DNA of 64,000 nt, from contig CAWIKX010000010.1 in assembly GCA_963836695.1 (NCBI GenBank), positions 248,001 through 312,000 of the forward strand, in the 5' to 3' direction. Origin of the DNA: Roseiarcus sp963836695. Its GTDB lineage: Bacteria; Pseudomonadota; Alphaproteobacteria; Rhizobiales; Beijerinckiaceae. This document shows positions 26,609 through 36,327 of the stretch, in pieces (the stretch's first letter is position 1; every line of letters starts with the position of its first letter). A program made the position numbers and the translations under genes. The notes below the pieces were generated by a model. That model worked only from the letters and a program-made list of their open reading frames with translations. It made no database searches and was not told where the DNA came from.

Positions 26609-27556
26609 ATGCCCCTGACCATCGCCGTGCAGATGGACCCGATCGAGCGCATCCGAATTGCCGGGGACTCGACGTTTGCGCTTCTTCTCGAGGCCCAGGC
26701 GCGCGGCCACAGTCTCCTGCACTATACGCCCGACCGGCTAAGGCTCAACGGGAGCCGCGTCGAGGCTATGGTCGAGCCGCTCTCGGTCAAGGACGTGCAA
26801 GGCGAACACGCGCAACTTGGCGAGGCGAAGCTCGTCGATCTTTCGACGGTCGACGTCGTGCTGTTGCGCCAGGATCCTCCGTTTGATCTCGCTTATATCG
26901 CAACAACGCATTTTCTCGAGCGCATCCACCCGCGGACGCTGGTCGTCAACGATCCCCGCGGTGTGCGCGATTTGCCCGAGAAGTTGTTCGTGATGGATTT
27001 CCCTGAACTCATGCCCCCGACGCTCATCGCCCGCGACAAAGCGGGGATCGAAGCGTTCCGCGCCGAGCATAGCGAGGTGGTGATGAAGCCGCTCTACGGC
27101 TTCGGGGGCGCATCGGTATTCAAGGTCGCCGTCCAGGATGCGAACTTCGGCTCGCTCTTTGATCTCTTCGCGACGACCTTTCGCGAGCCATGGGTAATCC
27201 AGAAGTTTCTGCCGGCGGTGACGCGTGGTGACAAACGGATCATTCTTGTCGATGGCGAAGCGAGAGGGGTGATCAATCGTGTGCCCACTGGCGACGACAT
27301 CCGCTCGAACATGGTGCGCGGCGGAGCCGCGCGGGAGACGGAGCTGACCGAGAAAGAACAGCTAATCTGCTCGACGATCGGACCAGAGCTCCGACGGCGC
27401 GGTCTTTTGTTTGTCGGGATCGACGTCATCGACGGCTATTTGACGGAGATCAACGTCACCTCGCCGACCGGCATTCGCGCGATCAAGAAGGTTGGCGGAC
27501 CGGATCTGGCGGTGACGATCTGGGATGCGATCGAGGCCAAAGTCGCCAGCGCCTGA
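26609..27556 (+). CDS. gshB: Glutathione synthetase
   Basis: ATP-grasp enzyme that adds glycine to gamma-glutamylcysteine. The 315-residue protein has the N-terminal MPLTIAVQMDPIERI, the DRDS-type region LRQDPPFDLAYI, the ATP-grasp loop KPLYGFGGASVFKV and the metal site EINVTSPTGI. The start at 26609 is the family start; the frame is open upstream into yraN. It lies 37 bases after yraN, as in other Rhizobiales. Confidence 0.96.
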   Translation: MPLTIAVQMDPIERIRIAGDSTFALLLEAQARGHSLLHYTPDRLRLNGSRVEAMVEPLSVKDVQGEHAQLGEAKLVDLSTVDVVLLRQDPPFDLAYIATTHFLERIHPRTLVVNDPRGVRDLPEKLFVMDFPELMPPTLIARDKAGIEAFRAEHSEVVMKPLYGFGGASVFKVAVQDANFGSLFDLFATTFREPWVIQKFLPAVTRGDKRIILVDGEARGVINRVPTGDDIRSNMVRGGAARETELTEKEQLICSTIGPELRRRGLLFVGIDVIDGYLTEINVTSPTGIRAIKKVGGPDLAVTIWDAIEAKVASA

Positions 27557-27616
27557 CTATGCCGTCAAAACCCGGCTGGCCTTGCGATTGCCGGGCTTAG
27601 GGAGGATATACCTCCG

Positions 27617-30394
27617 ATGTCAGACGCTGAGGTTCCCGCGGTCGAACGCGGCTCGCGCGCCGTTCCGCCACTAAAGGGCGTCGAGCGAGCAAAGCTCGCC
27701 GATCTACTCGCCTCCCTTCATGAGCAGCATGGAAGCCACTTGGCCGCGTTTCGCCGCGCCGCCGTCGAGACGTTGCGAGCGGCGCTTGACGCCGGACGAA
27801 GCGAGGCGCGCGCCGCTCTCGAGGCTGGCGGAACCGGCCGCGCATGCGCGGAGATGCTGAGCTCCGAGACCGACGAACTCATGCGGGTCGGGCTCGAAAT
27901 GTCCGTCCGCTGGCTCGTCCCAGGGCGGTCAGGCCAGCCGGCGCCGACAATTGTCGCGGTCGGCGGCTATGGGCGGGGCATGCTCGCGCCTTTTTCGGAC
28001 ATCGATGTCCTGTTTCTCCTCCCTGACAAGTCGCCTCCCGGCGTGGAGAAGGTGGTCGAGGCGCTGCTCTATGTGCTGTGGGACCTCAAGCTCAAGGTCG
28101 GACACGCGACGCGGACCGTCGACGAATGCCTGAAGCAGGCTCGAGCCGACATGACCATCCGCACGACGCTCGTCGAGGCGCGGTTCGTCATTGGCGACAA
28201 GGCGTTGTTCGAGACGCTGAGAGCCCGGTTCGACAAGCAAATCGTCGCCAAGACGGCCGCCGATTTCGTCGCCGCGAAGCTCGCCGAACGGGAGGCCCGA
28301 GTCAGGAAGGCGGGAGCTTCACGCTATCTTGTCGAGCCCAATGTCAAGGAAGACAAAGGGGGCTTGCGCGACCTCAATACGTTGTTTTGGATCTCCAAAT
28401 ACGTCTACCGCGTCCACAACGCGCGGGAGCTCGTCGACGCAGGTTTGTTCTCGCCACGCGAATTCGCGCTCTTCCGCCGCTGCGAGGAATTTCTCTGGAC
28501 CGTGCGGTGCCGGCTTCACTTTCTTGCCGGCCGGGCCGAAGAGCGCCTGAGTTTCGACGTCCAGCGGCCCATCGCTCGCCAGCTCGGCTATTCAACTCGC
28601 GCGGACCTGATCGATGTCGAGCGGTTCATGAAGCACTATTTCCTCATCGCCAAGGATGTCGGCGATTTGACCGCGATCGTGTGCGCGGCGCTCGAGGACC
28701 GGCACGCGAAGCGGACGCCCGCGTTCGGCCGCCTGGTCGGACGCCTGCGAAGGCGCACGCGCGCGATCGAGGAAGCCAAGGATTTCAAAGTCGACAACGA
28801 CCGCGTCAACGTCATCCGCGACAACGTCTTCGAGCGCGATCCAGTGAACCTCATCCGGCTCTTCTGGATCGCCGACCGGTCGAATCTGCCGATCCATCCC
28901 GACGCGACCCGGCTCGTCACGCAGTCCTTAAAGCGCATCGATTCCCGCGTCCGCGAAGACAAGGAGGCGAATCGCCTTTTTCTTGAGACGCTCACCTCGC
29001 GCAATGCGCCCGAGATCGCGCTGCGGCGGATGAACGAAGCTGGCGTGCTCGGTCGATTCATTCCCGATTTCGGCCGCGTCGTCGGCATGATGCAATTTTC
29101 GATGTACCACCACTACACCGTCGACGAGCATCTCATTCGCACCGTGGGCGAGCTCAGCGCCATCGAAGCAGGCCGGCTTGGCGAGGAGCTGCCGCTCGCT
29201 ACCAAAATCATAGGCCAGATCACGCATCGCACCGAGCTTTATCTCGCGGCGTTCTTGCACGACATCGCCAAAGGGCGCGGAGTTGATCACTCGCGCGCCG
29301 GCGCGGACGTCGTGCGGGCGCTGGGCCCCCGCCTCGGGCTTACCGCCGCGAATACTGAGCGGGTAGCGTGGCTGATTGAGCAGCACCTGGTCATGTCCAA
29401 CATGGCGCAGGGAAGGGACCTTTTCGATCCTAAGACGGCGGAAGCGCTCTCCACGATCGTGCAGACGCAAGAGGGGCTGAAGATGCTTTTGGCCCTCACG
29501 GAGGTCGACATTCGGGCTGTCGGGCCGGGCGTGTGGAATGGCTGGAAAGGCCAGCTCCTGCGCACGCTATACTGGGAGACAGAAGTGACGCTTGGAGGCG
29601 GTCATTCGGTCATCGACCGCGAGGGCCGCGTCAAAGCGGCTCAGGAGGCCGTCCGCAAGCTGCTGCCGGGCTGGTCCGATCCGGAGTTCGACGCCTACGC
29701 CCAGCGGCACTATCCCGCCTATTGGCTGAAAGTGGAGCCTGCCCGGCAGGCGGCTCACGCCAAATTGCTCCATGCGATGGCGGCCGACACGCGTTCGCTG
29801 GCGACCGAGGTTACAACCGACGCGTTTCATGGCTTCACCGCAGTCACCGTGGTTGCGCCTGACCACCCGAGGCTGCTCACCGGCATCGCTAGCGCCTGCG
29901 CCGCTGCTGGGGGCAACATCGTCGACGCGCAGATATTCACCACCACCGACGGCCTTGCGCTCGACACTATTTTCGTCTCGCGCGCCTTCGAGCGCGACGA
30001 GGACGAAGTGCGACGCGGTCAGAGGATCGCCTCGAACATAGAGAAGACCCTGCGAGGCGAGGTGCGCCTCGCCGAAATGACTCCGCCCAAACACATACGG
30101 GACGAACGCCATAGTGCGTTCGCAATTGAACCAGAGGTGACGGTCGACAACAATCTTTCCCGCCGCTATACGGTGGTCGAGGTTTCCGGTCTCGACCGGC
30201 CTGGTCTGCTCAGGGACCTGACCGCTTCCTTGTCGGGCCTTAGTCTCAACATCGGCTCGGCCCATATCGTGACCTTCGGGGAGAAGGCGGTGGACTCGTT
30301 CTACGTCACCGATCTAACCGGACAGAAGATCACCGCGCCCGCGCGACAAGCGGCGATCAAACGGCGATTGTTGGCTGACTTCGCCGCCGACTGA
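27617..30394 (+). CDS. glnD: [Protein-PII] uridylyltransferase/uridylyl-removing enzyme
   Basis: The nitrogen sensor that uridylylates PII when glutamine is low and removes UMP when it is high. The 925-residue protein has the nucleotidyltransferase core GGYGRGMLAPFSDIDVLF (G116 to about 133; metal Asp128 and Asp130), an HD domain around HHYTVDEH and FLHDIAKGRGVDHS, and two C-terminal ACT domains (from about residue 745 and about 852) that bind glutamine. GGAGGATA lies just before the ATG. Confidence 0.97.
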   Translation: MSDAEVPAVERGSRAVPPLKGVERAKLADLLASLHEQHGSHLAAFRRAAVETLRAALDAGRSEARAALEAGGTGRACAEMLSSETDELMRVGLEMSVRWLVPGRSGQPAPTIVAVGGYGRGMLAPFSDIDVLFLLPDKSPPGVEKVVEALLYVLWDLKLKVGHATRTVDECLKQARADMTIRTTLVEARFVIGDKALFETLRARFDKQIVAKTAADFVAAKLAEREARVRKAGASRYLVEPNVKEDKGGLRDLNTLFWISKYVYRVHNARELVDAGLFSPREFALFRRCEEFLWTVRCRLHFLAGRAEERLSFDVQRPIARQLGYSTRADLIDVERFMKHYFLIAKDVGDLTAIVCAALEDRHAKRTPAFGRLVGRLRRRTRAIEEAKDFKVDNDRVNVIRDNVFERDPVNLIRLFWIADRSNLPIHPDATRLVTQSLKRIDSRVREDKEANRLFLETLTSRNAPEIALRRMNEAGVLGRFIPDFGRVVGMMQFSMYHHYTVDEHLIRTVGELSAIEAGRLGEELPLATKIIGQITHRTELYLAAFLHDIAKGRGVDHSRAGADVVRALGPRLGLTAANTERVAWLIEQHLVMSNMAQGRDLFDPKTAEALSTIVQTQEGLKMLLALTEVDIRAVGPGVWNGWKGQLLRTLYWETEVTLGGGHSVIDREGRVKAAQEAVRKLLPGWSDPEFDAYAQRHYPAYWLKVEPARQAAHAKLLHAMAADTRSLATEVTTDAFHGFTAVTVVAPDHPRLLTGIASACAAAGGNIVDAQIFTTTDGLALDTIFVSRAFERDEDEVRRGQRIASNIEKTLRGEVRLAEMTPPKHIRDERHSAFAIEPEVTVDNNLSRRYTVVEVSGLDRPGLLRDLTASLSGLSLNIGSAHIVTFGEKAVDSFYVTDLTGQKITAPARQAAIKRRLLADFAAD

Positions 30395-30428
30395 CGGCTG
30401 GAGCCGAGGGTTTACTGGTTCCGGCGCG

Positions 30429-30457
30429 CTTGATTTTTCGCCCGTCAGCCCTGATAT
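30429..30457 (+). promoter_or_regulatory. Sigma-32 (RpoH) promoter for grpE
   Basis: CTTGATT at 30429-30435, a 13-base spacer, then CCCTGATAT at 30449-30457. This fits the heat-shock consensus CTTGAAA-N11-16-CCCCATNT. Transcription would begin near 30464, just before grpE. The same spacing occurs ahead of htpG. Confidence 0.72.
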
Positions 30458-30490
30458 CCGTGGCAAATTGCGATGGGGCTCAATGAAACG

Positions 30491-31099
30491 ATGAGTAATA
30501 ACAATGCCGATTGGGACTCGGCCGCGCAGGGCGGCCCTGATCCTACCGAGGGCACTCGGCCAGAGGCGGGCGAACCGAACCCTATCGCCGTCATCGAGGC
30601 GCTGAACGCCGAAAACAGCCAATTGAAGGATCGCGTGCTGCGCACTCTGGCGGAGATGGAGAATCTGCGCCGACGTACCGAAAGAGAGGTTTCGGACGCG
30701 AAGACTTATGGGGCTACGAGCTTTGCACGGGACATGTTGACGGTCGTCGACAACCTTTCGCGCGCTCTCGAGCATTTACCGCCCGAAGCTCGCGCGAGCG
30801 CCGATCCCACCATTCGCTCGCTGATCGAGGGCGTCGAACTGACCGCCCGGGATCTCGAAGCCGCGCTCGTCCGGCATGGGGTGAGGAAGCTCGATCCGAA
30901 GGGCCAGAAGTTCGATCCCAACTTCCACCAGGCGATCTTCGAGGCGCCAGACGAGAGCGTTCCCTCCGGCACGGTGTCACAGGTGGTCCAAAGCGGCTGG
31001 ACGATCGGCGATCGCGTGCTGCGGCCGGCGATGGTCGGGGTGTCCAAAGGCGGCCCCAAGGCCGCGCCAAGACAGGAGTCAGCCTCGAGCGGCGAATAG
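30491..31099 (+). CDS. grpE: Nucleotide exchange factor GrpE
   Basis: Co-chaperone that releases ADP from DnaK. About 202 residues: an acidic N-terminal tail, a long coiled coil (ENSQLKDRVLRTLAEMENLR) and a beta domain with the family motif near KFDPNFHQAIFE, VVQSGWTIGDRVLRPAMV. I prefer the ATG at 30491; another at 30473 would leave a leader of only about nine bases from the predicted heat-shock start site. dnaK and dnaJ are not in the window. Confidence 0.95.
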   Translation: MSNNNADWDSAAQGGPDPTEGTRPEAGEPNPIAVIEALNAENSQLKDRVLRTLAEMENLRRRTEREVSDAKTYGATSFARDMLTVVDNLSRALEHLPPEARASADPTIRSLIEGVELTARDLEAALVRHGVRKLDPKGQKFDPNFHQAIFEAPDESVPSGTVSQVVQSGWTIGDRVLRPAMVGVSKGGPKAAPRQESASSGE

Positions 31100-31105
31100 C
31101 AGTCC

Positions 31106-31735
31106 TCAGGCGTTGACCTTCGTCACTCGGCGAAGCGTCAAGTTGATCCTTCCGCCCTGAGGCAGAAGGGCCGAGGAGCCGGCGATAATGCGGTCAACGC
31201 CGTGGAACGCGAGACGGCCCTCGCCGGCAAGCGACATGGCGTCTCCCGAAGCGAGGCGGAAGGAGCGAGTGGGCGTGTTGCGCTGAAGTCCGCCGACGCG
31301 AAACAGCGCTGTATCTCCGAGTGACAATGAGACCACCGGCGCGGCGAGCTCCTCCTCGTCGCGATCCTGGTGCAGGCCCATACGCGCGGCGGAATCGTAG
31401 AGGTTGATCAGGCAGGCCTCTGGCGGCGGCGCGCCTGGAGCGATCATGGCGAAGGCGGCGAGAAGCATTGGTGGCATCACCGGCCACGGGCGTTCCGTCT
31501 CCGGGTGCGTCGGCTGGTAGCGATAGCCGCGTTCGTCGGAAACCCAACCGAGCGCGCCGCAATTGCTCATCCAAACCGAAAATGGCTTGCCGGTGCGCGG
31601 CATGCGCGGGCGGAATGGCGGCGCGAGCTTGAGAATCGCCAACACCTCATCCCGCAACGCCTCCTGAGCGGCGCGATCGAGGAAGCCGGGGAAATAGTCG
31701 ACCCCGGGGGTGATCGAAACGGCGGCGTGCGACAT
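31106..31735 (-). CDS. alkB: AlkB-type 2-oxoglutarate/Fe(II) DNA repair dioxygenase
   Basis: Repairs methylated bases by oxidative demethylation. The 209-residue protein has the iron ligands H122 and D124 (MGLHQDRDEEE) and H178 (LAFHGVDR). It also has R196 and R202 in GGRINLTLRR, equivalent to the 2-oxoglutarate-binding arginines of the E. coli enzyme. The start at 31735 gives the family length. It is convergent with grpE and seven bases from it. No LexA box is seen upstream. Confidence 0.93.
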   Translation of the reverse strand: MSHAAVSITPGVDYFPGFLDRAAQEALRDEVLAILKLAPPFRPRMPRTGKPFSVWMSNCGALGWVSDERGYRYQPTHPETERPWPVMPPMLLAAFAMIAPGAPPPEACLINLYDSAARMGLHQDRDEEELAAPVVSLSLGDTALFRVGGLQRNTPTRSFRLASGDAMSLAGEGRLAFHGVDRIIAGSSALLPQGGRINLTLRRVTKVNA

Positions 31736-31858
31736 GCGATCCAATGGGTTTGCCCAACCTGCTCTGGCTCGCAAGGCGCCACTGCCCGAGAGCCGATTTC
31801 ATCCTCAATGATAGCGTCCCAAGACCGCGCGTTGGTTTTTTCATGTTAGACGAAAGCG

Positions 31859-32681
31859 ATGCGCAACCGGCTCCACTTCATCTCTGGCCTGCCTCGCTCG
31901 GGCTCGACTTTGCTCGCGGCGCTGCTGCGACAGAATCCGCGCTTTTCGGCTGGCATGAGCAGCCCGGTCTACGCACTCTTCCGGTCGATGCTGCAGGAGA
32001 CCAGCGCGCGCAATGAAGGCTCGGTGTTCATCGACGACGCCATCCGCAAGCGGCTTCTAACCGGGGTGTTCGACGCCTATTACGCCGAGGCGACCCCGGA
32101 GACGGTCGTCTTCGACACCAACCGGGGTTGGACAACGAAATTGCCGGCGCTGATCGAGCTTTTCCCCGACGCCAAAATGATCTGCTGCGTGCGCAATCCC
32201 GCCTGGATTCTTGACAGCGTCGAGAGCCTCATCCGGCGCAACGCCTTCGAACTTTCGGGCATCTTCAGCTACGAGTTCAGGCGGCACGGTCTATTCGCGA
32301 GTCGAGGGTCTCGCGTCGACCGCCGGGATGTTCGGCTACGCCTACAATGCGCTGCGCGAGGCGGTCTATGGCCAGCAGTCTGACCGCCTGCTGATCGTGC
32401 GCTACGAAAGCCTAGTCGCCAACCCGCTCGGCACGCTCGCCGCGATCTACGGCTTCGTTGGCGAGGACCTTTACCCGCATGATCCGCGCAACATCGAGCC
32501 CTGCTACGACATGATCGAGTTCGATCTCCGGCTCGGCACTCCCGGCCTGCATGACGTCGGACGCTCGGTTGAGGCGCGGGAACGCAAGACCATTCTGCCG
32601 CCCGACCTCTTCACCCGCTACCAGAAGGACGCGTTCTGGGAAGACCTCAAGCTGCTTCCGCCGACCGTGAAACTGGTGTGA
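31859..32681 (+). pseudogene. Sulfotransferase family protein with a frameshift
   Basis: The N-terminal frame has the PAPS-binding loop SGLPRSGSTLLAALL and the 3'-phosphate segment KMICCVRNPAWILDSVESL. A +1 shift near 32279-32282 leads to the second frame GGTVYSRVEGL, LLIVRYESLVANPLGTLAAI, which completes the family fold to 32681. Joined, it has about 273 residues, a normal length. One surplus base is needed to explain it, by real mutation or error. The acceptor is unknown; bacterial members often sulfate lipids or polysaccharides. The next genes encode secreted glycine-rich proteins on the other strand. Confidence 0.85.
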
Positions 32682-32729
32682 GCAAACAGGGGCCTGGGAC
32701 TGACTATCCGCGCCGCTCGGCTCCCGTGA

Positions 32730-33721
32730 TCAAGCCTTCCGGCGGCGGCGCAGGCCGGCGAGGCCGAGGGCGGCGAAGCCGGTCGCCATTGTCACCCAGG
32801 TTGAGGGCTCGGGAACCGCGGACCCACTGAATAATGGGTTGATCTCGACCTCACCGTTACCCGACTCGAGGTTCGCGATCAGATTCGGCTTTGTGCCGGC
32901 GTCGAAAGAGCCTCCTCCTCCGCCGCCGCCACCATAGTTGATCTGAGGGAAGACCTGAGGGAAGCGGTTGTCTGCTTCGCCGCCGCCCCCGCCGCTATAG
33001 CCGCCCCCCCGCCGCCGCCGCCGTATCCATAGCCACTGCCGGCGCCGCCGCCCCCGCCAAAACCGCCGTCGCCGCCGGTGCTGCTGCCCGCCCCGCCGGC
33101 AAAGCCCAGAAGTCCCCCCGCCCCGCCGGCGCCCGCGCCTGTCCCGGCGCTCCCGGAGCCAGTAAAGCCGCCGCCACCGCCTCCCCCGCCGAAGCCGCCG
33201 CCACTGCCGCCGCCACCGTCGCTGCCGCCTATTCCTTTCTCGAAGACTGAACCAACGCCGTCGGCGCCACCCCCTTTATAATAGCCACCTCCGACGCCGG
33301 TCTGCCCGGCGATGGGCGTGTTCGTCTCGCCGCCTGCGCCAGCGCCCCCGCCTCCGCCGGCGATTAGCAGCGCATGATACTTGGGGTCGATAACAAAACT
33401 GCCCCCGCCGCCTCCGCCCGCGCAGCCATTGGTTTTCCCGGCGCCCCCGACCACAATTTGCAGGACCTCGCCCGCCGTGAGCTCGAAATTGCCTTGCGCC
33501 CCGGCTCCTTTGCCACCCGAAGCCTCACTGCGACCGCCGACGCCAGTGCTGCTCCCACCTTGCGCGCCGAACGCGACGATCTGATACATGCCGGTCGCCG
33601 GGATCTTGTAGTCGGCGATCTCGCCGCTAAACATGAAGGTTTTCGCCGAGGCTGTTGGCGCCGCGGTCATAAGCGCCAGCAGGGACGCGCCGGTCAGCAG
33701 AAGTCGCCTTTTGCTTTCCAC
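32730..33721 (-). pseudogene. Glycine-rich PEP-CTERM protein A (frameshift in a C7 tract)
   Basis: A secreted protein with signal peptide (RRLLLTGASLLALMTAAPTA), then a domain with ATGMYQIVAFGAQGG, LTAGEVLQIVVGGAG, CAGGGGGGSFVI and ALLIAGGGGG, then long glycine tracts. A -1 shift at the C7 run (33003-33009; G7 on this strand) restores GGYSGGGGEADNRF, SFDAGTKP and a C-terminal sorting tail SAVPEPSTWVTMATGFAALG ending in RRRRKA. The tail has the Pro-Glu-Pro motif, a hydrophobic helix and arginines recognised by exosortases. A GTG at 33721 matches the start of paralogue B. The pattern resembles the glycine-rich domain of animal ALK/LTK receptors. Confidence 0.82.
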
Positions 33722-33731
33722 CTTCCGCCCC

Positions 33732-34797
33732 CTACGGCGCGATTGAGCGGCGTCCGGCAAGGACGCGCAGGCCGGCGAGGCCGAGGGCGGCGAAGCCGGT
33801 CGCCATTGTCAGCCAGGTCGAGGGCTCGGGCACGGCCCCAGATGATGATCCAGGGAGGGGATTGATCCCCACGTAGCCATTCCCGACTCGGTAGTCGCCC
33901 ACGAGAAGCGGATTCGCGCCGCCGTCGAACGAGCCGCCGCCCCCGCCGCCGCCGCCAGCTACATTGTGGCCTGGCGCGTATCCGTAAAATATGCCCTGAC
34001 CGCCGCCGCCTCCGCTGTAGCCGCCGCCCCCACCCCCGCCCGTGTCCGGATACCCTGGCTTGCCGTTGCCGCCACCCCCGCCCCCGCCGCCCCCAAATCC
34101 GCCGTTGCTGTTTAGGTAGCCTCCGCCGCCCCCTTTGAACCCGGCGGGGCCGCCCTTGCCTCCGTGTCCCCCATACGCGCCGCCTCCGTCGCTGCCGTCG
34201 CTCGCGAAGCCGCCCCCGCCTCCGCCTCCGTCGACGTAATACACGTGGAGGCCGCCGTTCCCACCACTGCCCCCGCTTCCGCCGAATCCGTCGCCATCAA
34301 TGCGCGCGCTAGCGCCGTCGCCGCCATCCTTGCCTTTCTGCCCACCGGTGCCGGACTCAAGGGGGAGTGACCCCGGGGGAGTAGGGTTGCTGCCCCTTGG
34401 GCCAACGCCGCCGCCTGCGCCCCCGCCGCCGCCCGCGGCCAGAAGCGGCTTGCCGTCTGGGCCGATGACAAAGCTGCCGCCGCCGCCGCCACCGCCATAA
34501 TAGGAGCCCGACTGTCCGGCGCCGCCGACCACAATCTCCAAACGTTCGCCTGCCGCGAACTCGAAGTCACCCTGGATCTTGGCCCTTGCCGCCGACAGCG
34601 CCGGTGCCATTGCTGGTGCTGCCGTCGCCGCCCTGAGCGCCAAAGGCGGTAATCTCGTACGTGCCGGTCATGGGGATGGTAAAATCGACAATCGCGCCGG
34701 TGAAGCTGAAGGGGAAGGCGACGGTCTTGGCGGAGGTTGCCGAAGCCGCTGCCATAAGGGCCAGCAGCGAGGCGCTCGTAAGTAGAAACCGCTTCAT
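33732..34797 (-). pseudogene. Glycine-rich PEP-CTERM protein B (frameshift near residue 70)
   Basis: A tandem paralogue of protein A. The ATG at 34797 starts MKRFLLTSASLLALMAAASA, then the domain opens with TGTYEITAFGAQGG. A net +1 shift near 34581-34590 joins it to KIQGDFEFAAGERLEIVVGG, GGGGGGGSFVIGPDGKPLLA, long Gly tracts, and the sorting tail AVPEPSTWLTMATGFAALGL with RVLAGRR. The unshifted frame would stop at 34567. The tail is almost identical to that of protein A, which suggests recent duplication. Frameshifts in both copies are suspicious for sequencing error in this GC-rich repeat. Confidence 0.82.
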
Positions 34798-35063
34798 GTT
34801 TCCCCCCGAATTCAATTGAAACACCGACGTCCCCGAAAGGACGCTCAAGCCGATTAGCTGGAGATATCTACCGCAACGGTCCTGTCCGTCCTAGACCGGC
34901 AAAAATTAAATTAAAGTCAGGTGAGACAAGCTGACGAACAGTCCCGGGCCCCCGCCGCACAAACGCGTTTCCAAGCTTCCCTACCCGTCGGCCGGGGCGT
35001 ATACGGACGCCAGATTATCACCCCACCCCATCGCGCGCAATTGAAGGGTCAACCGAGGCGAAT

Positions 35064-35810
35064 ATGGCCGGCCATAGTCAGTTCAAGAACATCATGCACA
35101 AGAAGGGCAAGCAGGACGCGATCCGCTCGAAGCTCTTCTCCAAGCTCGCGCGCGAAATCACCGTCGCGGCCAAGCTCGGCTTGCCCGACCCGGCAATGAA
35201 TGCGCGCCTGCGTTCCGCCGTGCTCGAGGCGAGGGCCGAGAACATGCCCAAGGACAATATCGATCGGGCGATCAAGAAGGCGTCCTCGGCCGACACCGAG
35301 AACTATGATGAGGTGCGCTACGAGGGCTACGCTCCGGGCGGGGTGGCGGTGATCGTCGAGGCGTTGACCGACAACCGCAATCGAACCGCGGGCGAAGTCC
35401 GCTCCTATTTCACCAAGGCGGGCGGCTCGCTGGCCGAAACGGGCGCGGTCTCGTTCATGTTCGATCGGGTCGGACTCATCGTCTTCGATCGCAAAGTCGC
35501 GGACGATGAGGCGATGCTCGAGGCGGCGATCGAGGCCGGCGCGGACGACGTAGCGTCGGGCCCCGAAGAGCACGAGGTCATCACTTCCGTCGTGGCGCTG
35601 CGCGACGCACAGAAGGCGCTGGAGGCGAAGTTCGGCGAGCCCGAGAAGGCCGCCATCGTCTGGCGGCCGCAGAACACCGTCGCCGTCGATGACGAGGCGG
35701 GCGAAAAGATCCTGCGCCTCATCGGCGCGCTCGAAGACAACGACGACGTCCAGACCGTCACCGCGAACTTCGAGGTCTCCGAGGCGCTACTGGAGAAGAT
35801 GGAGGGCTAG
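35064..35810 (+). CDS. yebC: YebC/PmpR-family protein
   Basis: A 248-residue member of a universal family described as transcriptional regulators and, more recently, as translation factors for difficult peptide stretches. It begins MAGHSQFKNIMHKKGKQDA, the family signature, and contains YEGYAPGGVAVIVEALTDNR in the middle. The ruvC usually found nearby is not seen here. Confidence 0.95.
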   Translation: MAGHSQFKNIMHKKGKQDAIRSKLFSKLAREITVAAKLGLPDPAMNARLRSAVLEARAENMPKDNIDRAIKKASSADTENYDEVRYEGYAPGGVAVIVEALTDNRNRTAGEVRSYFTKAGGSLAETGAVSFMFDRVGLIVFDRKVADDEAMLEAAIEAGADDVASGPEEHEVITSVVALRDAQKALEAKFGEPEKAAIVWRPQNTVAVDDEAGEKILRLIGALEDNDDVQTVTANFEVSEALLEKMEG

Positions 35811-35847
35811 CGCCGCGCTGACGGCGGCGCTCACCCCAGACGGTGCC

Positions 35848-36192
35848 TCAGACGCCGCAGCGGCGGCCCCACGGGCCCCACCAGCAGTGCCAGCCAGGCG
35901 CAAAGCCGTAGCGCGGACCTCCGCCCCATCCCCAGCGATGCCAGCCGCCGCCGTAACCCCAGCCGCGATGCCAGCCACCATGCCAGCCTCCCCAGCCGCG
36001 GTGCCAGCCGCCATGCCAGCCACCGTGCCAACCGCCATGCCACCAGACGGACTGAACGTCCGCGCCGACAACCGGCTGTTCGAGCGATGGCGAGGCGAGC
36101 GTGAAAGCGGACGAGGGCGCGCTTGTGGCGGCGAGCATCGTCGCGCCGATGACAGCGGCGATCGCGCCGCGGGACAGAATGCGTAAGACCAT
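35848..36192 (-). CDS. Secreted Gly/Trp/His-rich repeat protein
   Basis: A 114-residue product from ATG 36192 with a signal peptide (RGAIAAVIGATMLAATSAPSSA). Its mature part is dominated by HGGW and HRGW units: WWHGGWHGGWHGGWHRGWGG, then WHGGWHRGWGYGGGWHRWGW. It ends with a cysteine-containing motif WHCWWGPWGRRCGV. Similar small proteins occur in many Rhizobiales with no defined role. The regular His and the two Cys would suit metal binding or surface aggregation, which is inference. Confidence 0.75.
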   Translation of the reverse strand: MVLRILSRGAIAAVIGATMLAATSAPSSAFTLASPSLEQPVVGADVQSVWWHGGWHGGWHGGWHRGWGGWHGGWHRGWGYGGGWHRWGWGGGPRYGFAPGWHCWWGPWGRRCGV

Positions 36193-36327
36193 GGTTGCCT
36201 CCAGGTTTCCGACCGTCATCGGATTATGATCTTATTGTCTGAATTTGACGTGAATGATTCGTGGCGAATTGGGGCATTTCCTTTACCGATTTATGGGGAA
36301 CGCCCGTTCGTACCTGAGGGGGGCCGC

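Noticed and set aside
33000..34500. Repetitive GC-rich DNA resembling a repeat array
   Set aside because: The periodicity comes from glycine codons in two coding regions; there are no constant repeats with unique spacers, so it is not a CRISPR array.
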